Shown here: piece after piece, positions 52,400 through 61,041 of the stretch
Layout: each line of letters begins with the position of its first letter
How positions within the stretch are numbered: position 1 is the stretch's first letter
Assembly: GCA_022820545.1 (NCBI GenBank)
Contig: JAJEFG010000039.1
Coordinates: forward strand, 58,872-122,871
Length of the DNA stretch: 64,000 bases
Source: Acidobacteriota bacterium
GTDB lineage: Bacteria > Acidobacteriota > Vicinamibacteria > Marinacidobacterales > Marinacidobacteraceae
Direction: 5' to 3'
The notes under the pieces: generated by a model
The model's database searches: none
What the model saw: only the letters and a program-made list of their open reading frames with translations
What the model was told of the DNA's origin: nothing
Position numbers and translations under genes: made by a program

Positions 52400-53838
52400 C
52401 CGTTCCCGAGACCTCGCCGACCCTCGTCGAAGCGACCCAGATGCATCGCTTCTCCGGCGGCGAGCGCCGTTACGCGTTCCTGGTGCCGTCCTCCATGATC
52501 TTCGAGCTGGACGAGACCAGCGAACGGGTGCTCGACCGCCTCGCGGGGGGACCGAAGCCCCCGGCGGACGTCGTCGATTCGGCCGAGGAAGAGGCCGCGC
52601 TTCGCGAGCTGGCCGGCGTCGGCGCCGTCGCCCGCCAGGGTGCGCCCCTCATTCCGATCGGGGGCCTCCAGGAAGTCGATGGCCCGCCGCCGATCCGGAC
52701 CGTGGTGCTCAACGTCACGAACTCGTGCAACCTGGCCTGCCGCTACTGCTACGAATACGGCGACGACCGCATCGCCGAAGCGGAAGTTCCGCTGGCCATG
52801 ACCGAAGAGGTCGCGCGCCAGTCGGTGGACCGGCTGATCGCCGATTCCGGAGAGGCGAAGGACCTCCAGGTCACCTTCTTCGGCGGCGAGACGCTGCTCA
52901 ACTGGCGGGTGATCCGTCCCACCGTCGAATACGCCCGGGAGCAGGCGCAACAGGCGGGCAAGCGGGTGGACTTCAGCCTCACGACGAACGCCACGCTCCT
53001 CACCCGCGAGGTTTCGCAGTGGATCGCGGACAACGGGATCGGGGTCACGATCTCGGTTGACGGCGACAAGCAGTTTCAGGACTCCATGCGGGTGTACAAG
53101 AGCGGGATGGGCAGCTACGACGTCATCGCCCCCCGGATCGCCGAGTTCCTGAAGCTGCAGAAACGTCCGGTCGGCGCCCGGGTGACCGTCACCTCGAAGA
53201 ACCTCGACGTGCCCCGCATCTTCGAACACCTCATGGGGCTCGGGTTCTACGAGGTCGGATTCGCCCCGGTGACCTCCTCTCCCGATCAGGACTACGCCCT
53301 CGGCGAAGACGGATTCGACGAACTTCTGGACCAGTTCCGGGATCTCGCCGACGATTACGTGGAAGCAGCCACCGAGGGGCGCTACCTCGGGTTTTCGAAC
53401 CTCAGCGACCTGCTCGGTGAAATCCACGAGGGCGTGAGCAAGGCCTATCCGTGCGGCGCCGGACTCGGGCTCGTGGGGGTCGCGCCCGGCGGCGAAGTCG
53501 GCCTCTGCCACCGGTTCGCCGGGTCCGGCGACCATGATCTCGGCCACGTGGCCACCGGAATCGACGACGAAAAGCGGGCCGAGCACCTGCAGAAGGCGCA
53601 CATCGACGCCCGCACCGACTGCAGCCAGTGCTGGGTCCGCAGCCTCTGCTCCGGGGGCTGTTACCACGAGGCGCAGGTCCGCTACGGCGACCGCTTCCGC
53701 CCCAACCTCCACTATTGCGACTGGATCCGCGACTGGACGGCGCTCGGCCTTTCGGCGTACGGGCGTATCCTTGACCGGAATCCCCGCTTCCTGACCCGCT
53801 TCGAGGGCATGGTTCGGGTCGAGAGCCCGACGCCCTAG
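52396..53838 (+). CDS. qhpD: Radical SAM/SPASM maturase QhpD
   Basis: 480 residues from ATG 52396 (ATGA overlap). The radical SAM motif CNLACRYC lies at about 112-119, FFGGETLLNW at about 160, and the SPASM/auxiliary cluster cysteines are seen in YPCGAG, VGLCHRF, DCSQCWVRSLCSGGC and HYCDW. Family knowledge: QhpD makes the three Cys-to-Asp/Glu thioether bonds in the gamma subunit QhpC. An N-terminal peptide-recognition-like region precedes the barrel. Lies directly before qhpC, as expected for a peptide maturase. Confidence 0.93.
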   Translation: MTVPETSPTLVEATQMHRFSGGERRYAFLVPSSMIFELDETSERVLDRLAGGPKPPADVVDSAEEEAALRELAGVGAVARQGAPLIPIGGLQEVDGPPPIRTVVLNVTNSCNLACRYCYEYGDDRIAEAEVPLAMTEEVARQSVDRLIADSGEAKDLQVTFFGGETLLNWRVIRPTVEYAREQAQQAGKRVDFSLTTNATLLTREVSQWIADNGIGVTISVDGDKQFQDSMRVYKSGMGSYDVIAPRIAEFLKLQKRPVGARVTVTSKNLDVPRIFEHLMGLGFYEVGFAPVTSSPDQDYALGEDGFDELLDQFRDLADDYVEAATEGRYLGFSNLSDLLGEIHEGVSKAYPCGAGLGLVGVAPGGEVGLCHRFAGSGDHDLGHVATGIDDEKRAEHLQKAHIDARTDCSQCWVRSLCSGGCYHEAQVRYGDRFRPNLHYCDWIRDWTALGLSAYGRILDRNPRFLTRFEGMVRVESPTP

Positions 53839-53847
53839 GAGACAGCC

Positions 53848-54174
53848 ATGAAACACCTCTCCCCCAAGAACCTCAAGGCGCGCTTCGCTACCGAGTGGCT
53901 GGAAGGCGGCGGCGCGGCGCGCGCCACCGCCGACGACCCCGGACCCCACTACCCGTCGGGCTGCACCACCATCTTCTCGCCGGGCTGGGAGGTGGACTCG
54001 ACGGGCGGGACCGCCGCCCTCTGCCAGCCCATGGAGCGGGACCTCTACGACTGCTACAAGACCTGCTACTGGCCCGCCCAGGTGCCCGACTACCTCAACA
54101 ACAGTCCCGACTGGCACAAGAACTGTGCGGCCGCCGTGCAGGACTGGCGGGAGATCGATCTGGTCTTCCCCTGA
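53848..54174 (+). CDS. qhpC: Quinohemoprotein amine dehydrogenase gamma subunit (CTQ carrier)
   Basis: 108 residues from ATG 53848 with AGGAGA 6-7 bases upstream. The sequence holds every modified residue of the known gamma subunits at identical spacing: Cys39 and Glu48 (+9), Cys59 and Asp65 (+6), Cys73 and Asp81 (+8) for thioether bridges, and Cys69 plus Trp75 for cysteine tryptophylquinone. This corresponds to Cys7-Glu16, Cys27-Asp33, Cys41-Asp49 and Cys37-Trp43 of the mature Paracoccus protein, an offset of 32. The first ~32 residues are thus a leader removed by QhpE. It is the catalytic subunit, exported folded. Confidence 0.95.
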   Translation: MKHLSPKNLKARFATEWLEGGGAARATADDPGPHYPSGCTTIFSPGWEVDSTGGTAALCQPMERDLYDCYKTCYWPAQVPDYLNNSPDWHKNCAAAVQDWREIDLVFP

Positions 54175-54220
54175 GGCGCAGTTCCCCCCTGGTTCCAACA
54201 ACCACCCCGAGTTCCAGTCC

Positions 54221-55291
54221 ATGATCCGGCGGCTCCTCCTCGCGCCTGGCCTGGCCGTGCTCCTGGCCGGAACCGCGGCCGGACAGGACGCGGACAGGTT
54301 CCTGGCGGGGATCTGGCCGGACGAACTCATCACCTTCGACCAGGAGTCCCTGACGTTCGAGAAGGTCGGGAACCTGCGGCACGGCGCCGCCACCAACAAC
54401 AACTGGACCGCCGACGGCCGCTATCTCGCCATCGTGACCGGCCGGATGGAGACCGTCGAAGTCTTCGACGCCGCCGAGATGGCAGTCGTGGACGACTTCC
54501 GGCTCAGCACGGTGGGCACCCGCATCCGCTTCATGAGCGCGACCCCGGGGCCGGGCGCCCGGCGAATCTACCTGGTCCCCGTCGTGGTGGACCTCGAGCC
54601 CGACCGCTTCCTTCACAAGACGCCGTCGGAGATCTGGGTCTTCGACCGCGAAGCGCGCGAAGTCACCCACCGGATCCCGCTCGGCGGCGCCGACGACTGG
54701 CGTCCCAACATCTACTTCAGCCCGGACGGCGCTTCGGTGTTCCTGGTGAACGACCAGATCGTGGAACTCGACGCGGAAACGTTCGAGGAAACGGACCGGA
54801 TCGAACTGGACCAGCCGCTCGCTCCCGGCTACGGCGGGGTTCGCGGCCACTCGCTCGACGAGGTGGAACCGGGCCGGCTCTTCGGGGTCTACCGGACCGT
54901 GGAACCCCGCCAGGGGATGGAACTCTTCGGCCTGCTGGAGATCCGGCTGCCGGAAAAGACCTTCAGCCACTACGAGGTGGGCCCCCAGATGCGGCTCGCC
55001 CGTTTCGCGCTCTCGCCCGACGGCAAGCGCGGCTACGCGGGACTGAGCGACGCGGCGGTGATCGACATGGAGAGCCGGCAGGTGATCCTGCGCAAGAAGG
55101 GCTTCGAGCGGGGCCGCACCAACATCTCGATGATCGTCTCGGCGGACGGGAAGCGCCTCTTCGTGTCGGGCGTCGGGGACACCATGTACGTCTACGACGC
55201 CGCGACCCTTGAGCCGGAGACCCAGATCTTCGCGGGCGGCGACTTCATGATCCCGCCGCAACCGATCCGCTACCGCGCCGCCGGGAACTGA
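54221..55291 (+). CDS. qhpB: Quinohemoprotein amine dehydrogenase beta subunit
   Basis: 356 residues from ATG 54221. A signal peptide ends GTAAGQ (about 22). The rest is a seven-bladed propeller of the YVTN/QHNDH type (NNNWTADGRYLAIVTG, YFSPDGASVFLVND, ALSPDGKRGYAGLSD, VSADGKRLFVSGVGD). In the enzyme it cradles the gamma subunit next to the diheme alpha subunit. The stop is 37 bp before qhpF. No oddities. Confidence 0.92.
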   Translation: MIRRLLLAPGLAVLLAGTAAGQDADRFLAGIWPDELITFDQESLTFEKVGNLRHGAATNNNWTADGRYLAIVTGRMETVEVFDAAEMAVVDDFRLSTVGTRIRFMSATPGPGARRIYLVPVVVDLEPDRFLHKTPSEIWVFDREAREVTHRIPLGGADDWRPNIYFSPDGASVFLVNDQIVELDAETFEETDRIELDQPLAPGYGGVRGHSLDEVEPGRLFGVYRTVEPRQGMELFGLLEIRLPEKTFSHYEVGPQMRLARFALSPDGKRGYAGLSDAAVIDMESRQVILRKKGFERGRTNISMIVSADGKRLFVSGVGDTMYVYDAATLEPETQIFAGGDFMIPPQPIRYRAAGN

Positions 55292-55328
55292 GCAGCGATC
55301 GCCGGGAATCCCCGCATGACCCATCGTC

Positions 55329-57017
55329 ATGCGTGAAAGCGGCGCGCTGACCCGGCCCCCCGACATTTACCGGCGCGCGTTCCGCCTGACGCTTCCCTAC
55401 TGGCGGAAACTCTCGGGAGTCCTCCTCCTCTCCCTGCTGGCCGGACTGCCCGGCCAGCTCTGGCCGCTGCTCCTGGTCCCGCTGCTCGACGACGCCCTGC
55501 TCGGCGGCAACTTCGGACTCCTGCTCCAGCTCGCGGCGCTGATGGTCGTGATGCAGGTCGGCGGCCTGGTGCTGACCTCGTACACCGGCTACCGCTACGT
55601 GGGCCTGTCGGCGCGCGCCCTGTTCGATCTGCGTCTGACGGTGTACCGGCGGCTCCAACAGCTCTCGCCCCGTTTCTTCGCGGGCGCCCGCACCGGGGAT
55701 CTCCTGTCCCGGCTCAACACCGACGTATCCGAACTGCAGCGCACCGCCGGCGACCTGCTGCTGTCGCTCACCCAGAACGTGGTGGGGCTCGTGGTCGCCC
55801 TGGTACTCGTGCTGGCGCTTGCGCCGGCGCTGCTCGTGCCGGCGCTGCTGGTCCTGCCCTTCGCCGCCATCGCGCTGACGCGTCTCCGCACCCGGGTGAC
55901 CGACGAGAACCGCCGGCTGCGCGAGGCCGGGGCGTCGGTCGGCAGCGCCCTCGTCGAGTCCGTCCTGGGGATGCGGCAGACGGTCGCCTTCCGGCAGGAA
56001 GAGCGGGAGGCAGAGCGTTTCCGCGGCGAGAACGACCGCTTCATCAACGCGCTGCTCAGGGCGCGGCGGACGACCTACGTGGCTTCCGGAATCCCGGCGT
56101 CGCTGGTCTCGATCGCCGGGGCCGCGGCGTTCCTCTACGGGGGCTACCAGGTGATCCAGGGGAACCTCACCCTGGGCACGCTGGGGGCGGCGATGACCTA
56201 CCAGATGCGCCTCTTCGGCCCGGTGCAGGGTCTCCTGGGTCAGTACCTCGGGCTGCGCGCCGCCCGGGCGTCGTTCGAGCGGGTGTTCGAACTGCTGGAC
56301 GAACCCCCCGGCGTCGAGGACCCGGCGCATCCGGTCCCGGCTTCGAGGCCGCGGGGACCGCTCCGCATCGAGTCCGTTTCCCTGTCGTACGGCAGGGAGG
56401 AAAAGCCGGTGCTCGACGGGGTCTCGCTGACGCTTCCCGAGACGTCGCTCACCGTGCTGGTCGGCCCGAGCGGGGTGGGAAAGACCACGCTCTCGGATCT
56501 GATCCTGCGGCGCCTCGATCCGGACCGGGGCGGCGTCTCCTGGGCCGGCGCGGACATCCGGCGGCTTTCCCTTGCCGATCTCCGGAGCGGGATCGCGGTC
56601 GTGGAGCAGGATCCCTTCCTCTGGCACGCGCCGATCGCCGAGAACATCCGCTATGGGCGGCCCACGGCCGAGGACTCCGAGATTGCGGAGGCGGTCCGCC
56701 TCGCGGCGCTCGACGGTTTCGTCACGGATCTTCCGGAAGGTCTTTCCACGGTCGTCGGGGAGCGCGGCCAGCAGCTCTCGGCCGGCCAGCGACAGCGGAT
56801 CGCCATCGCGCGCGCGGTTCTCGCCGATCCGGCTCTCATCCTGCTGGATGAGCCGAGCTCGGCGCTCGACGCGGAGACGGAGGCACTCCTGATCGAGCGC
56901 CTCGTTCCCTGGCTGAAGCGCCGGACCGCGCTCGTGATGACCCACCGGCGCGCGCTCGTCGAAGCGGCCGATCACGTCTTCGCGCTCCGCGACGGCCGCA
57001 TCGAGGCTGCGAACTGA
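55329..57017 (+). CDS. qhpF: ABC exporter QhpF
   Basis: 562 residues, a half-transporter with six helices (about 20-310) and an ATPase domain. Walker A is GPSGVGKTTL, the Q-loop VEQDPFLWH, the signature LSAGQRQR, and Walker B LILLDEPSSALD with catalytic Glu. Family knowledge: QhpF is needed for QHNDH biogenesis and is thought to export the crosslinked QhpC across the inner membrane. The start ATG is 37 bp after qhpB. It probably acts as a homodimer, as both ATP-site motifs are canonical, unlike the exporter at 3-2932. Confidence 0.9.
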   Translation: MRESGALTRPPDIYRRAFRLTLPYWRKLSGVLLLSLLAGLPGQLWPLLLVPLLDDALLGGNFGLLLQLAALMVVMQVGGLVLTSYTGYRYVGLSARALFDLRLTVYRRLQQLSPRFFAGARTGDLLSRLNTDVSELQRTAGDLLLSLTQNVVGLVVALVLVLALAPALLVPALLVLPFAAIALTRLRTRVTDENRRLREAGASVGSALVESVLGMRQTVAFRQEEREAERFRGENDRFINALLRARRTTYVASGIPASLVSIAGAAAFLYGGYQVIQGNLTLGTLGAAMTYQMRLFGPVQGLLGQYLGLRAARASFERVFELLDEPPGVEDPAHPVPASRPRGPLRIESVSLSYGREEKPVLDGVSLTLPETSLTVLVGPSGVGKTTLSDLILRRLDPDRGGVSWAGADIRRLSLADLRSGIAVVEQDPFLWHAPIAENIRYGRPTAEDSEIAEAVRLAALDGFVTDLPEGLSTVVGERGQQLSAGQRQRIAIARAVLADPALILLDEPSSALDAETEALLIERLVPWLKRRTALVMTHRRALVEAADHVFALRDGRIEAAN

Positions 57018-57033
57018 CGGCGACGCAACCGAA

Positions 57034-57723
57034 ATGCTGCGGATCGCGATCCTGGACACGGGAATCAACCCCGCCCACCGCCAGGTGGGCCCGGTGGCGG
57101 GCGGGGTCCGGATCTCCTGGGTCGACGGCCGCGCGCGCCTCACCGGCGACCGGCGCGCCGACTGGATCGACGAGATCGGGCACGGGACCGCGGTGGCGGC
57201 GACCGTCTGCGACGGCCTGCCGCCCGAGGCCTTCACGCTGCTCTCGGTGCGCGTCTTCGGGCGCCGGGCGGACGCCCCGCCCCACTGTCTGGCGGCGGGC
57301 ATTCGCTGGGCGGTGGAGAACGAGGCCGCCATCGTCAATCTGAGTGCCGGAGTGCCGGTGGGCAGCGATCCGGAGGGCGAGAACGTCCTGCGGGACGCGT
57401 GGACCAGGGCCGGGGAGGCGGGAATCACGCTGGTGGCGCCGCGATCGGGCCGGGGTTCCCTCCTCGTTCCGGGTTCGCTGGCGTCGGTTCGGGGCGCCGT
57501 GGGCGTCGAGGCGGACGCGGAACTTGCCTACGGCGAGCTGGCCCGGCGCGGCGGGGTGCTGGTCGCCCCTCCCTGGGCCCGGCCACTGCCGCCGCTGCCG
57601 CGGGAGAAGAACTTCTCGGGGGTGAGCTTCGCGGTCGCCGCGGTCACGAACCGCGTGGCGAGTGTGCGTCTCGGTGTGGCCACCGACGGATTCCCCCCCG
57701 TCGAGCCGGACCCCGCTTCCTGA
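57034..57723 (+). CDS. qhpE: Subtilisin-like protease QhpE
   Basis: 229 residues, short S8 protease with no signal peptide, so cytoplasmic. The catalytic triad is visible: Asp8 (IAILDTGI), His50 (IGHGTAVAAT) and Ser in NFSGVSFAVAAV near residue 200. IVNLSAGVPVG holds the oxyanion-region motif. Family knowledge: QhpE cuts the leader of QhpC after crosslinking. Follows qhpF by 16 bp. The last gene of the qhp operon; no qhpR- or qhpG-like gene follows. Confidence 0.9.
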   Translation: MLRIAILDTGINPAHRQVGPVAGGVRISWVDGRARLTGDRRADWIDEIGHGTAVAATVCDGLPPEAFTLLSVRVFGRRADAPPHCLAAGIRWAVENEAAIVNLSAGVPVGSDPEGENVLRDAWTRAGEAGITLVAPRSGRGSLLVPGSLASVRGAVGVEADAELAYGELARRGGVLVAPPWARPLPPLPREKNFSGVSFAVAAVTNRVASVRLGVATDGFPPVEPDPAS

Positions 57724-57732
57724 TTCCCGGGT

Positions 57733-59289
57733 TCACTCCCAACCGAACGCGTCCCGGATGATGCCGTGGACCCGGGTGTTCTCCCCGACGCCGAGTACTC
57801 CGTCGGCCCCGGGCCCGTAACCGAGGAGCAGCACCGGCTCCGAGGTGTGGCCTCCCGTGGACCAGACGACCTGCGTGTGGTTCGCCAGTTTCCGGGCGGC
57901 CAGCGCCACGGGGACGGTGGACGCATCGAGGTAGTAGGTCGCAAAGTCACGGGGCGCGGGAGTCTCGGCGTTGAGCTGTTCCGCGAGATCGGCGGCCTCC
58001 TCCTCGGTGAGCCGGATTCCCGTCGCCTCCTCGATCACCGCGAGCACCGAGTCCACGGTCGCCGGGGAGGAGACCTCCGGCATCGCCTCGATCAGGGAGC
58101 GGCGCTGCGCGGCGAGCAGTTCCAGGTGCCGCGTTCCGGCCATCTCCGGGCCGGCCGCGTAGTCCGGGAACACGGTCTCCGGGAGGGGACCCGGTCCGCC
58201 AGGACCGTAGGTGAACGAAAAGCCCCCGGTCCCGTGATCGGCGGTCACCAGTACCAGGGTGTCCTCGCGAGTCCGCGCGAAGTCGAAACCGACCCCGACC
58301 GCCTCGTCGTAGTCCAGGATCTCGGCCAGCATCGCACCGGCGTCGTTGTCGTGTCCGGCGTAGTCGATCAGGCCGCCTTCGACCACGAGGAAGAAACCCT
58401 CCTCATTGCCCTCGAGCGAAGCGATCGCGGCGCCGGTGAGTTCGGCCAGGGCGGGCACCGAATCGTCGAGTCCTTCCCACGACCGGTCAAGCACATAGGG
58501 GAGGTGGCTCGCCGCGAAGATCCCCACCAGCCGCTCGGCGCCGCGGGCCGCCTGCAGGCTGGCGCGATCGCCCACGACGGTGTAGCCGCGGACCTCCGCT
58601 TCCGCGATCAGGTTGCGGTCGTCACTCCGGTTCGAGGCGCCGTCGGTTTCCCCGGGCAGACCGGGAACGCTGTCCCCGACGTTCGTTCCCTGCGGGACCA
58701 TCGCCCGGCCCCCGCCCCCGAGCAGCACTTCCACCTCGGGTTCGTCGAAGAGTTGATCGGCAAGCTCCGGCTCGGGGACGTAGCGCGATCTGGCGTGGAC
58801 CTTGAAGGCTGCCGGGGTCGCGTGGGTAAGGCGCATGTTCGCGACGAGTCCGGTCGCGAGGCGGCGCTCCTCCGCCCACTCCAGAATGGTCGGGATCGGC
58901 TCGGCGGTTTCCGGATCGACGCTCAGCGTCTCGGTGAGCGCCCCCTTGCCGGTAGCCATCTGGGTGGCGGCGGCGGCGGAATCGGTGGTGATCCGGTCGA
59001 AGGAGAAGGGGATCGCATACCCGGCGCTCCCCGCATTCGCCAACTCGGTCATCCGCAGCGGCCGGCCCTCGATTTCGGAGGCGTAGGCCAATCCCAGCGC
59101 GAGCTGGTTCATCCCGAACCCGTCCCCGATGAAGAGGATGACGTTCCTCGCCCGCTGCGGCTCCGGCGGCGGCGCACACCCGGCCCCCGCCAGTCCGAGG
59201 ACGAGGACGGTGGGGGAAAGGATCGCGGCGAAGGAAGGCCGGCTGCTGCGACCTACTGGCCCGTCAGGGCCGCGTAGTTGTCCTTGCAA
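57733..59289 (-). CDS. Alkaline phosphatase (PhoA family)
   Basis: About 518 residues if begun at TTG 59289; no better start precedes a lipoprotein signal (LVLGLAGAGC). Metal and catalytic motifs: FIGDGFGMN, TDSAAAATQMATG with the nucleophile Ser, GLIDYAGHDNDAG, VLVTADHGTGGFS and STGGHTSEPVLL. Together they bind two Zn2+ and one Mg2+. A periplasmic or surface lipoprotein releasing phosphate from monoesters. It is convergent with qhpE, 9 bp apart, and overlaps the preceding paralogue gene by 37 bp at the proposed start. The start is the weak point. Confidence 0.85.
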   Translation of the reverse strand: MQGQLRGPDGPVGRSSRPSFAAILSPTVLVLGLAGAGCAPPPEPQRARNVILFIGDGFGMNQLALGLAYASEIEGRPLRMTELANAGSAGYAIPFSFDRITTDSAAAATQMATGKGALTETLSVDPETAEPIPTILEWAEERRLATGLVANMRLTHATPAAFKVHARSRYVPEPELADQLFDEPEVEVLLGGGGRAMVPQGTNVGDSVPGLPGETDGASNRSDDRNLIAEAEVRGYTVVGDRASLQAARGAERLVGIFAASHLPYVLDRSWEGLDDSVPALAELTGAAIASLEGNEEGFFLVVEGGLIDYAGHDNDAGAMLAEILDYDEAVGVGFDFARTREDTLVLVTADHGTGGFSFTYGPGGPGPLPETVFPDYAAGPEMAGTRHLELLAAQRRSLIEAMPEVSSPATVDSVLAVIEEATGIRLTEEEAADLAEQLNAETPAPRDFATYYLDASTVPVALAARKLANHTQVVWSTGGHTSEPVLLLGYGPGADGVLGVGENTRVHGIIRDAFGWE

Positions 59290-59786
59290 AACTCCTCCAG
59301 TTGCTCGGCCAGGTGGCTGGCGGCGTTGCGCAGGCTGGGCCCGGTTTCCCGTTCGTCCAACCCGGTCAGGCTTTGACGCAGGCCTCCGGCGAGCGCCACC
59401 GCGTCCACGTAGTAGAACTCGACGATCTCGCTGCGCTCGACCAGCTCCACGCGGCCATTGATGATCAGCCGCTCGAGCTTGGGCAGCATCATCTGCGAGG
59501 TCCGGTAGTTGATGACGCGCACGGTGATCGCCGCGTCCTCCGCCGAGTCCACGATTCGAAACCAGTTCCGCCGGCCGCGGACGCGGTCCTGAACCTCCCG
59601 GGCCGCCGTCTCCAGCCCTTGCCGCAGCTCCGGATCCTCCGGATCGCTGGGGTGCACGAAGACGGTGAAGGGCTCGGGAGGGCGACGAGCCGCCTGGGCG
59701 CCGGCGGCCGAGGCGGCAAATGCGGCCAGCAACAGAAGCGCGGCGAACGCCGCCGGACGCGGATGCAGATGGCGGTGGATGGTCAT
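59253..59786 (-). CDS. Secreted protein of a three-copy local family, copy 3
   Basis: 177 residues from ATG 59786, with a signal peptide ending SAAGAQA (about 31). The mature part starts RPPEPFTVFVHPSDPEDPEL and has WFRIVDSAEDAAITVRVINY and SLTGLDERE, ending SLRNAASHLAEQLEEFCKDN. The same blocks occur in the two genes upstream, so these are paralogues. I do not recognise the family. Conserved acidic and His residues and a terminal Cys in CKDN or CKEN (Val in copy 1) are notable. Last of the trio, before the phosphatase. Confidence 0.8.
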   Translation of the reverse strand: MTIHRHLHPRPAAFAALLLLAAFAASAAGAQAARRPPEPFTVFVHPSDPEDPELRQGLETAAREVQDRVRGRRNWFRIVDSAEDAAITVRVINYRTSQMMLPKLERLIINGRVELVERSEIVEFYYVDAVALAGGLRQSLTGLDERETGPSLRNAASHLAEQLEEFCKDNYAALTGQ

Positions 59787-59916
59787 GACGCCTCCCCGGG
59801 TTGCGCGAGGCCGCCCATCGCGACTGCTCGCCCCGGAATGATGGCACGGGGAACTGGTGCGGTTTCCGGACCCGGTGCGACGGAATCGTTCCCTGACCGG
59901 AGCGGGACGGGATGAC

Positions 59917-60459
59917 TCAGCGGGTGTCCGGCCTGGTCTCCATCCGCAGGCGCATCAGGGCGGCGTAGTTCTCCTTGCAGAACCGTTCCAGCTCTTCCGC
60001 CAGATGGCTTGCGGCGTTCCGAAGGCCGGGTCCGCCCGGAAAGTCCCGCTCATCCAGCCCCGTGAGCCCGCTCCGCTCGCCCCCCCCAAGAACGATGGCG
60101 TCCAGGAAATGAAACTCGCGGCCCATCAGGTCCGCGTAGGACCCCGGGGCTAGCGGATCTCCGTGTTGGCCGGTTCGGTAGTTGACAAGGCGCAGAGTCA
60201 GATCGGCGTCTTCAGCCGAATCCGCCAACTGGAACCAGTGCCGCCTCCGTTCCACGCGCTCCCGAACCATCGGAAGTACTTCCTCAAGCGCGGCCCGCAG
60301 CGCGTTGTCGCCGGGATCGCTGGTGTGAACGAAGACCCGAAACGGCTCCGAGGGACGCCGGGGCGCCTCGTCCTGCCCGGCGGCGGGCTGATCGTCCCAG
60401 GGCGCCAGGAGAAGCGGAAGCACGAGGGCCCAGGTTCGGGCCGAACCGCTCCGGATCAC
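59917..60459 (-). CDS. Secreted protein of a three-copy local family, copy 2
   Basis: 180 residues from GTG 60459, chosen because it overlaps the upstream TGA (GTGA) and gives a signal peptide (WALVLPLLLAPW to AAGQDEAP). Mature protein: RPSEPFRVFVHTSDPGDNAL, WFQLADSAEDADLTLRLVNY, SGLTGLDERDF and GLRNAASHLAEELERFCKEN. Sequence is close to copy 1 near the signal cleavage site (AAGQDEAPRRP in both), and to copy 3 in the C-terminal block. No known domain recognised. Probably periplasmic. Confidence 0.8.
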   Translation of the reverse strand: MIRSGSARTWALVLPLLLAPWDDQPAAGQDEAPRRPSEPFRVFVHTSDPGDNALRAALEEVLPMVRERVERRRHWFQLADSAEDADLTLRLVNYRTGQHGDPLAPGSYADLMGREFHFLDAIVLGGGERSGLTGLDERDFPGGPGLRNAASHLAEELERFCKENYAALMRLRMETRPDTR

Positions 60460-60995
60460 CGTGGCGCTGCTCCGCGTTCCCGCTTCGCCTGCGCTCTGGC
60501 TCGGCTCACGGCGCCGTAGTTGTCCTTGACGAACCGCTCCAGTTCCTCGGCCAGGTGACCGGCTGCGCTCCGGAGGCTCGGTCTCTCTTCGACACAGCGA
60601 TGATCCAGTCCCGACAACGCCGCCCGCTCGTCGCCAGCCAGGGCGACCGCATCCACGTAGTGATACCCCGTCGCCCAGCAGCCGTACATCGAACGGGACA
60701 GGTTGCCTCGGACCGAAAGATTCAGGTTCGCCTGCCGGTAGTGGGTGATCCGCAGCGTGATTTCGGCCGTCTCGGCGGAGTCCACCAGCCGGAACCACCT
60801 GTCGCGCCGCCTCACGCGTTCCCGGACCATGGGCAACGCGTCATCCAGGGTCGCCTGCACGGCGGCATCGGCGGTCGGGGTGGCATGGACGAACACTCGA
60901 AACGGCTCCGGGGGACGCCGGGGCGCCTCGTCCTGCCCGGCGGCGGCTGCCAACCCCAGGAGCGCGACGGGCGCGAGAATCAGGCCGGGCCGCAT
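60456..60995 (-). CDS. Secreted protein of a three-copy local family, copy 1
   Basis: 179 residues from ATG 60995 (MRPGLILAPVALLGL), signal peptide to about AAAAGQ. It shares the family blocks PPEPFRVFVHAT, WFRLVDSAETAEITLRITHY, LSGLDHRC and SLRSAAGHLAEELERFVKDN. It differs by an insertion with SMYGCWATGYHYVDAVALAG and by an Arg/Ala-rich tail. First of the trio; its TGA overlaps copy 2. Not recognised. The repeated EPFRVFVH opening and the paired helices at the end suggest a binding fold. Confidence 0.8.
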   Translation of the reverse strand: MRPGLILAPVALLGLAAAAGQDEAPRRPPEPFRVFVHATPTADAAVQATLDDALPMVRERVRRRDRWFRLVDSAETAEITLRITHYRQANLNLSVRGNLSRSMYGCWATGYHYVDAVALAGDERAALSGLDHRCVEERPSLRSAAGHLAEELERFVKDNYGAVSRARAQAKRERGAAPR

Positions 60996-61041
60996 GCCCC
61001 GCAGGCTACCAACGGGGTCCGCTCGGGCACAAAGGCGAAAC

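Noticed and set aside
55245-57428. A 727-codon minus-strand frame across qhpF and qhpE
   Set aside because: Composition is of antisense type and it overlaps two genes with clear catalytic motifs.
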